NCBI GenBank assembly: GCA_902795785.1
Contig: CADBMK010000113.1
Location: 1-28,148 of the forward strand
From: an uncultured Bacteroidia bacterium
GTDB lineage: Bacteria > Bacteroidota > Bacteroidia > Bacteroidales > UBA932
DNA length: 28,148 nucleotides
Reading direction: 5' to 3'
Positions 22,851 through 28,148 of the stretch are shown here, piece by piece (the stretch's first letter is position 1; each line of letters opens with the position of its first letter). The notes beneath the pieces are model-generated. The model saw only the letters and a list, made by a program, of their open reading frames with translations. It was not told the origin of the DNA and made no database searches. The translations under genes were made by a program, and so were the position numbers.

Positions 22851-24970
22851 AATGGGTATCCTACTCCGAAGTGAACGGAGTATCCGTCGTTCTTAATCCA
22901 TTTTGAAGGGCCTCTCCACCTGTTGTCCTCTTTTGAAGGGTCGAGAGTCTTGATTCCCGCATCGATACGCAGGAGAATGAAATTCAGGTCAACCCTGAGG
23001 CCTAATCCCCAGTTTGCCGCAAGGCTCTCCGGAAGGTTGGAAAACTTGAATAGCGATGTTTCCCATACGTTTCCGGCGTCTATGAATGCTGCTCCGGCGA
23101 GTTTCCAGACGATATTGAATCTGTATTCGATATTGGCTTCAAGTTTCATGTCTCCGGCCTGGGAAGGGATTATGAAGTATTCGTTCACGGCGTCGTTGCC
23201 CGGACCAACGGAACGTGCCTGCCAGCCTCTGAGGCTGTTTGCTCCTCCGCAGTAGAACTGCTTCTCGAATGGAAGCGTAGTTGAGTTGCCGTATGCGTGG
23301 CCGATTCCCGCCAGGGCCCTTGTAGCGATTGATGATTTGCCGTTTTTGCCAAGAACCCAGGTCCTGCCCAGCTGGATTTCTCCTTTTATATACTGTGAGT
23401 ATGGAACTCCGGCAATAAGCCTGTATCCGTCCTCGTCTGTTTTCATCGCCTTGTTGAAGAGGCTCAGAATATTACCTGAAAAATCGGTCTGGAGACGGGC
23501 GTATTTATATGACTTCTTAGGATTTGCGCTTGCGTCGGTGGTGTAATACAGAATAAGGCTCTCACCAGCGTCGAAGTGGTCCTGATAGGCATATCTAAGG
23601 AACGGGTTGTGTGAGAGTTTCTCGTAGAAATCTCCGTCTATGTTCTTGAGGTTGACGATGTTTGCCTGAAGCGGATAAATCTGGTAGAAGATCCGGTCCT
23701 TATGGTTGCCTGAATAGCCGTACTGGAAGGAAACCAGGTTTCTGGTGTACTCAGGACGGTCCTGATAGCTGTAAGAAAGGTTGATTTCCGTTCTAGGGAT
23801 AGATGAACCTCTGAAAAGGCTGTATGGAAGACCCAGGAATTTAGGGAAACTAAGTCCTGCAGTTACACCCACTTCGTTGGAACGTGTCTGCCTGTCGTTT
23901 ACCTTGAACTGAAAATCTCCGCGGAATCCGAGCGTGAGCCATTCTCCTCCGTGGAATATGTTCTTGTGGGTATAACTTACCTGAGGAGAGACTCCAATAA
24001 GTCCGGAAGAGTTTGAAGATGCCTCAAGTCCAACTTTATAGCCCTGAATCTTTGACTGGGCAAGGTTGATGCTGCAGTCCACTGTGTCTGCGCCCTTCCT
24101 TGGGGTAAGTCCGATGTTCACAGAGTTGAAGGTCCTCAGTGAGGACATTCTGCTATATGTATTGGATACGGTGTTTTCGCTGTAGAGGGAGCCAGGTTTG
24201 ATTGTGTTCATCTCCTTGAGCACCTTCGGGCGGAACTTCATGTCTTCAGGATGGCTGATTGACACGTCTCCTATGTGGAATCTGTTTACCGGCTGAACTT
24301 TAATCTTTAATTTGGCATAGCCCGGAAGGCTTAGGGTGTCGGCTTCGAATGAGTAGTTGTTCTTGGTGACTCCATAGTAGCCGAGTTGTCTCATGGCTGC
24401 TGCGCTACGGGTTGCCTCTGCCTCCAGGGAAGATTCCGAAAGCCTGTCCCCTACCTTGACGGTCACATTGGAGGAATCCTTTAATAGGTCGGCCTTAAAT
24501 TCCTCGTTGCCAAGTATTTCGTACGTGATGTCCTTTATCGGAAAAATCTTTCCGGGATAGATGTCATAATGAACCGTTACATTCTTTTTGTCCACCTTGA
24601 CTGTGCTTCTGACATCCGAGTTGAAATAGCCCGTATATGTAAGGTGGTTCTTGATTCCGGAGAGAGAAGGCTCAACCTGGTCCGGGTTGTAAATAAGGGG
24701 TGCGGTTCCAATCTTGCGGAAGAATCTGCTTGCCGCAGATGTCCCCTCCTTTCCGGAAAAGTTGTAGACATAGATGAACGGATTCCAGCCCTGGGCGTTC
24801 TGCCTGATGTATGGAGTGAGTTCCCTTGAAGGAATATTTTCACCATGAACGCTTACTACATTGCTTTTCAGGCGGTATTCTCCGTCGGACAGGACTCTCG
24901 TCGTGCTGCAGGCTGCGGCGCCGGCGGCAAGGAGAAAAAGGCAGAGAATATGTCTTAATGGTGAGTTCAT
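22847..24970 (-). CDS. tamL: TamA-like outer-membrane lipoprotein (TamL)
   Basis: A 707-residue Omp85-superfamily protein thought to work with TamB in inserting outer-membrane proteins or moving lipids to the outer membrane. It begins with a lipoprotein signal peptide; the lipidated cysteine is C21 in AGAAACSTT (lipobox with Ala at -3). The following STTRVLSDGEYRL matches the usual start of mature TamL. Residues about 35-300 read as POTRA-type repeats, the rest as a 16-stranded beta-barrel with the conserved GGANSLRGWQ loop motif. The protein ends in FGVGYPF with a terminal Phe, the BamA-recognised signature. BamA itself is not lipidated, which favours TamL. It diverges from the SpoU methyltransferase gene with a 64-base gap; tamB is not visible in the window. 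Confidence 0.87.
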   Translation of the reverse strand: MNSPLRHILCLFLLAAGAAACSTTRVLSDGEYRLKSNVVSVHGENIPSRELTPYIRQNAQGWNPFIYVYNFSGKEGTSAASRFFRKIGTAPLIYNPDQVEPSLSGIKNHLTYTGYFNSDVRSTVKVDKKNVTVHYDIYPGKIFPIKDITYEILGNEEFKADLLKDSSNVTVKVGDRLSESSLEAEATRSAAAMRQLGYYGVTKNNYSFEADTLSLPGYAKLKIKVQPVNRFHIGDVSISHPEDMKFRPKVLKEMNTIKPGSLYSENTVSNTYSRMSSLRTFNSVNIGLTPRKGADTVDCSINLAQSKIQGYKVGLEASSNSSGLIGVSPQVSYTHKNIFHGGEWLTLGFRGDFQFKVNDRQTRSNEVGVTAGLSFPKFLGLPYSLFRGSSIPRTEINLSYSYQDRPEYTRNLVSFQYGYSGNHKDRIFYQIYPLQANIVNLKNIDGDFYEKLSHNPFLRYAYQDHFDAGESLILYYTTDASANPKKSYKYARLQTDFSGNILSLFNKAMKTDEDGYRLIAGVPYSQYIKGEIQLGRTWVLGKNGKSSIATRALAGIGHAYGNSTTLPFEKQFYCGGANSLRGWQARSVGPGNDAVNEYFIIPSQAGDMKLEANIEYRFNIVWKLAGAAFIDAGNVWETSLFKFSNLPESLAANWGLGLRVDLNFILLRIDAGIKTLDPSKEDNRWRGPSKWIKNDGYSVHFGVGYPF

Positions 24971-24975
24971 CTGAA

Positions 24976-24983
24976 CAAATTTA
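24976..24983 (-). promoter_or_regulatory. Possible -7 element of tamL
   Basis: TAAATTTG on the minus strand, ending six bases before the tamL ATG. If used, the mRNA would be nearly leaderless. No -33 element is seen at the right distance, so it may be chance in AT-rich DNA. Confidence 0.3.
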
Positions 24984-25034
24984 AGCTTTTATCACGATAT
25001 TTCATTAAATTTATTGCCTGTAGAAACTCTTAAT

Positions 25035-25772
25035 ATGGAAATAACCAACAACGAGATAAAAGCAGTAAAAGCACTTGCGTCAAAAAAGACCAGGGATGAA
25101 GAGGGACTCTTCGTGGTAGAAGGTGAGAAAATGGTGGCGGAAGCGCTTAAATCTTCATTTTCAGTTGAAAAGATATACCGGAAAGAAGAAGTTGGAGATA
25201 AGGCTATGGAGAGGATGACCCTTTTGACGAGCCCCTCCCCTGTCCTTGCCGTGGTAAGGAAACCCGCTGACCTTGATGACGCATCCTGCATTATGAAGGC
25301 CGGAGGTCTCTATCTCGCACTTGACTGCATACGTGACCCTGGAAATATGGGTACTATCCTCAGGATTGCGGACTGGTTCGGAGCCGACGGAGTCTTTGCT
25401 GCTCCGGATTCAGTGGATGTGTTCAATCCCAAGGTGGTTCAAGCCACGATGGGAGCGATATTCCGCGTTCCTTTCCATTATACCTCCATCCCGGAACTCT
25501 GTTCAAAGGCGGTAAAGGCCGGCGGAAAGGTTTACGGAACCTTTCTTGACGGCGTAGATATGTATTCCTCGACTCTTGATTTCCCGAAAAACGGTCCAAT
25601 TGTCATCGTAATAGGCAACGAGAGCAACGGAATCAGCCCTGAGACGGCAGCCGTCGTGACGGACAGGCTCTATATTCCTCCGTTCCCTGCAGACCGTCAG
25701 GGCAGCGAATCTTTGAATGCGGCCGTGGCTACGGCTATAACAGTTGCGGAATTCCGCAGACAACAGCGATAA
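25035..25772 (+). CDS. TrmH/SpoU-family RNA 2'-O-methyltransferase
   Basis: A 245-residue SPOUT-class methyltransferase transferring a methyl group from SAM to a ribose 2'-OH of rRNA or tRNA. I use the ATG at 25035 (MEITNNEIKAV); an upstream TTG would add seven unlikely residues. An N-terminal substrate-binding domain (about 1-85) contains FVVEGEKMVAEAL, a typical SpoU_sub_bind segment. The catalytic knot has motif 1 LDCIRDPGNMGTILRIADWFG, motif 2 VIGNESNGIS and motif 3 IPPFPADRQGSESLNAAVA. Closest familiar names are RlmB and the general TrmH family; the target nucleotide cannot be told from sequence. The next gene begins one base after its stop. It is divergent from tamL, an arrangement I recall from other Bacteroidota. 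Confidence 0.88.
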   Translation: MEITNNEIKAVKALASKKTRDEEGLFVVEGEKMVAEALKSSFSVEKIYRKEEVGDKAMERMTLLTSPSPVLAVVRKPADLDDASCIMKAGGLYLALDCIRDPGNMGTILRIADWFGADGVFAAPDSVDVFNPKVVQATMGAIFRVPFHYTSIPELCSKAVKAGGKVYGTFLDGVDMYSSTLDFPKNGPIVIVIGNESNGISPETAAVVTDRLYIPPFPADRQGSESLNAAVATAITVAEFRRQQR

Positions 25773-25773
25773 T

Positions 25774-28148
25774 ATGCAAAGTATATCATACGACGACCTT
25801 TTCAGATACAGGATCAAGCGCATCCTGATGATCTGCAGCAACTATGACGCCTTCATCCTCAAGGAAGACGGCCAGATCGAGAACCAGATCTATAAGGAAT
25901 GTATTGACCTGGGCATTACCAACACTCCGAAATTCGTATGGGCCGGCTCCACTGCGGAGGCTGCCGATATCGTATTCTCCGACAGAGGTATAGACCTTGT
26001 CATCTGTATGTATAATGAGCAGGATGAGGGTATTTTTGACCTCTCTACCAGGATGAAGAAGGACAAACCAGACGTCCCGTTCGTCGTGTTGATGCACTAT
26101 TCGAAAACGGTTAGGCACATCCTTTTCCAGAGGGAGAATGATTTTGATTTTATCTTCAGCTGGCACGGCAACGCCGACCTTATCCTGGCCATCATGAAAC
26201 TCTTCGAGGACAGGCGCAATGCCGAGCATGACGTGCTGGAGGCAGGTTGCCAGGCCATCCTCCTTGCGGAAGACTCCGTGCGCTATTATTCGACCTATCT
26301 TCCTGAACTGTACAAACTTGTCTTGGGACAGGCCGGAGAATTCCTCAGCGAGTCCCTTAATGAGGACCAGAGGAAGGGCCGTAGAAGATCCCGTCCTAAG
26401 ATTCTCCTTGCAACCTGTTATCAGGACGCCCTCAATTACTTCGAAAAATACAAGAGCAATCTTCTTGGCGTCATTTCCGACGTTGGTATGGTGATGCACA
26501 GGGAGGATCCTCATGACAAGGAAAAACTGGATGCAGGTATAGATTTCGTGAGAAGAATCCGTGAGTATGACCCTTACATGCCTATACTCCTCCAGTCTTC
26601 TCAGGGAAGCGTAGCCAATCTGGCTAAGGAACTTGGAGTTGGTTTCTTGAAGAAATACTCAAGGACCCTCTTCATTCAGCTTTCGGACTATATCAAGGAT
26701 GAATTCGGCTTCGGAGACCTTGTCTTCAAGGATTCCAGAGGTATGGAGATAGCAAGGGCAAAGAATCTTAAGGATGTGGAGAGAATCGTAAAGGACATTC
26801 CTGACGACGTCCTTATCAGCATCACATCGAGAAACATGTTCTCAAAGTGGTTCTATGCCCGCGGACTTTTCAACATCGCCAGCCGTTTCCGCCAGGAGCA
26901 TCATAACATACCGTCCGAAGCAAGGGAGTATATCATAAAGAGTATCAGGGCGTTCCATGAGACGAACGGCCGTGGCGTCATAGCCGATTTCAATGAGGAT
27001 ACATATGAGCCGTACGTTTGGTTCTCAAGACTTGGCAGCGGCTCTCTAGGCGGCAAGGCAAGAGGCCTGGGCTTCCTTAACGGTCTCATAACCAAGTATA
27101 AACTTGAGGATAAGTTTGAGGAAATCAAGGTTTCCCTGCCGAGGACCGTAGTAATTGCAACGGACTGGTTTGACGAGTTCATCGTGGAGAATGGTCTTCA
27201 GTATGTGATAGATTCCGAGCTGTCCGATGATGAGGTGCTCTCGGAATTCGTCGCCTCACGTCTGCCAGAGAAGCTTGTGGAGAATCTCAGGGCCTTTGTG
27301 GAGACCGTGAACGAGCCGCTTGCAATCCGTTCCAGCTCCAAGCTTGAGGACAGCAACTGGCAGCCTTTCGCAGGCGTATACTCCACATATATGATACCTT
27401 CCGTCGAGAATAAGGACCAGATGTTCCGAATGCTTGACAAGGCTATCAAAAGCGTCTATGCTTCAGTATATTACAATGGAAGCCGTAACTATATCCAGAG
27501 TACGGAGAACCTCCTCAGCGAGGAGAAGATGGGCGTGATCATCCAGACAATCTGCGGTGCGGACCACGGCGGCTTCTATTATCCTATGATGTCCGGCGTG
27601 GCAAGAAGCGTGAACTTCTATCCTATTTCCGGAGAGAAATTCACCGACGGAGTGGTCAATGTTGCCTTCGGTCTCGGTAAAATGGTGGTTGAAGGAGGCC
27701 AGACCCTCCGTTTCAATCCGAAGCGTCCTAAGAAGATTCTTCAGCTGTCGGACCCGAAACTTGCGCTCAGGGATACCCAGAAGAATATGTTTGCCCTGGA
27801 CCTTCGTCCGGGAGCCTTCAAGATTTCCCGTAACGAGGGCATTAACTTTGCCTTTGTCCCTGTTGTAGATTCTCTCAAGTCATTTGACCATCCGGAATTG
27901 GTGGCATCCACCTTCGATATCCACGAGGGCAGGATTATCCCTGGAATCGACCGTGAGGGTATGAAGATTATCACCTATGATTCAATCCTGAAATACAACA
28001 GCTACCCGCTTGCCAAGGCGCTGGATGAGATAATGCAGATTTGCCGAAGGGAACTTGCCGGAGAAGTTGAAATTGAGTTTGCCGTTGATCTCAAGGAGGA
28101 TAACCTCCTTCATCTGGACCTTCTTCAGGTTCGTCCTGTCAACGGTTA
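25774..28148 (+). CDS. Receiver-like/PEP synthase ATP-grasp fusion (3' end outside window)
   Basis: The frame is open for 791 codons and is cut by the window end. Residues about 14-140 read as a receiver-like fold, but the CheY phosphoacceptor position is M79 (LVICMYN) and the acidic pair is C21/S22, so it looks like a pseudo-receiver. Residues about 216-310 form a second one keeping the aspartate D236 (GVISDVGM), S275 and a lysine at 293/294 but not the acidic pair. From about 410 follows a PEP/pyruvate-binding ATP-grasp domain as in PEP synthase and pyruvate phosphate dikinase: LGGKARGLGF (425-434), RSSSKLEDSN with R519, FAGVYST (532-538) and LLQVRPV near the cut. Such domains phosphorylate a histidine from ATP; whether the phosphohistidine domain follows is unknown. 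No signal peptide. Its ATG is one base after the methyltransferase stop. Confidence 0.8.
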   Translation, partial: MQSISYDDLFRYRIKRILMICSNYDAFILKEDGQIENQIYKECIDLGITNTPKFVWAGSTAEAADIVFSDRGIDLVICMYNEQDEGIFDLSTRMKKDKPDVPFVVLMHYSKTVRHILFQRENDFDFIFSWHGNADLILAIMKLFEDRRNAEHDVLEAGCQAILLAEDSVRYYSTYLPELYKLVLGQAGEFLSESLNEDQRKGRRRSRPKILLATCYQDALNYFEKYKSNLLGVISDVGMVMHREDPHDKEKLDAGIDFVRRIREYDPYMPILLQSSQGSVANLAKELGVGFLKKYSRTLFIQLSDYIKDEFGFGDLVFKDSRGMEIARAKNLKDVERIVKDIPDDVLISITSRNMFSKWFYARGLFNIASRFRQEHHNIPSEAREYIIKSIRAFHETNGRGVIADFNEDTYEPYVWFSRLGSGSLGGKARGLGFLNGLITKYKLEDKFEEIKVSLPRTVVIATDWFDEFIVENGLQYVIDSELSDDEVLSEFVASRLPEKLVENLRAFVETVNEPLAIRSSSKLEDSNWQPFAGVYSTYMIPSVENKDQMFRMLDKAIKSVYASVYYNGSRNYIQSTENLLSEEKMGVIIQTICGADHGGFYYPMMSGVARSVNFYPISGEKFTDGVVNVAFGLGKMVVEGGQTLRFNPKRPKKILQLSDPKLALRDTQKNMFALDLRPGAFKISRNEGINFAFVPVVDSLKSFDHPELVASTFDIHEGRIIPGIDREGMKIITYDSILKYNSYPLAKALDEIMQICRRELAGEVEIEFAVDLKEDNLLHLDLLQVRPVNG

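Noticed and set aside
25786..26514. 242-residue open frame on the minus strand
   Set aside because: Opposite the continuous 791-codon frame that carries receiver-like and ATP-grasp motifs.

Overview
The window looks like a chromosomal segment from a member of the Bacteroidota, most likely Bacteroidales. Evidence: every strong promoter I can see fits the Bacteroidota form TTTG-N19/20-TAnnTTTG, start codons generally lack Shine-Dalgarno sequences, and several families are typical of the group (DUF3467, the GIN/DUF2807 secreted protein, the TamA-like lipoprotein TamL, an NHRDIILD-type acyltransferase, a class 2 PyrD with an NVSCPN motif). Gene density is high, composition is even, and I see no insertion sequence, prophage, CRISPR array, tRNA or rRNA. 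It reads as housekeeping core genome with a few unusual details.

Layout. (1) 1-894: the 3' part of topoisomerase III (topB). (2) 932-3610: a tight operon of DUF3467 protein, kdsC (LPS Kdo synthesis), maf (nucleotide house-cleaning) and uraA (uracil uptake), with its own promoter at the end of topB. (3) 3611-3969: an intergenic region holding a probable leftward small RNA gene (promoter plus terminator) and a rightward terminator abutting the valS promoter. (4) 3970-10844: a six-gene operon valS, ybgC-type thioesterase, tatA, tatC, an ABC-F ATPase and a secreted GIN-domain protein, closed by a terminator lying inside the 3' coding end of the opposing gene. (5) 12848-10825, leftward: XRE regulator, pyrD and pncC. 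(6) 12849-13384: an AT-rich regulatory region with repeats. (7) 13385-15929: queA and an acyltransferase, ending at a bidirectional terminator. (8) 20557-15983, leftward operon: rlmD, a CaxA-type Na+/Ca2+ exchanger, a cysteate-synthase-like PLP enzyme and an MscS channel. (9) 20558-21533: a long AT-rich gap with a very good rightward promoter and no recognised product. (10) 21534-22850 rarA, overlapping tail-to-tail with tamL (24970-22847); divergent from tamL, a SpoU RNA methyltransferase (25035-25772) and then a large protein running off the window end.

Themes. Envelope functions are well represented: kdsC for LPS, Tat export, TamL for outer-membrane assembly, an acyltransferase for lipids, MscS for osmotic protection, and possibly sulfonolipid precursor synthesis through cysteate. 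RNA modification (queA, rlmD, SpoU), pyrimidine supply (uraA, pyrD) and genome maintenance (topB, rarA) fill most of the rest.

The most interesting items are the last gene, which joins two divergent receiver-like domains to a PEP-synthase-type ATP-grasp module; the cysteate-synthase-like enzyme; and two candidate non-coding transcripts with good promoters (about 3730 leftward and about 20968 rightward). I did not find a clear multi-gene defence or mobile system.
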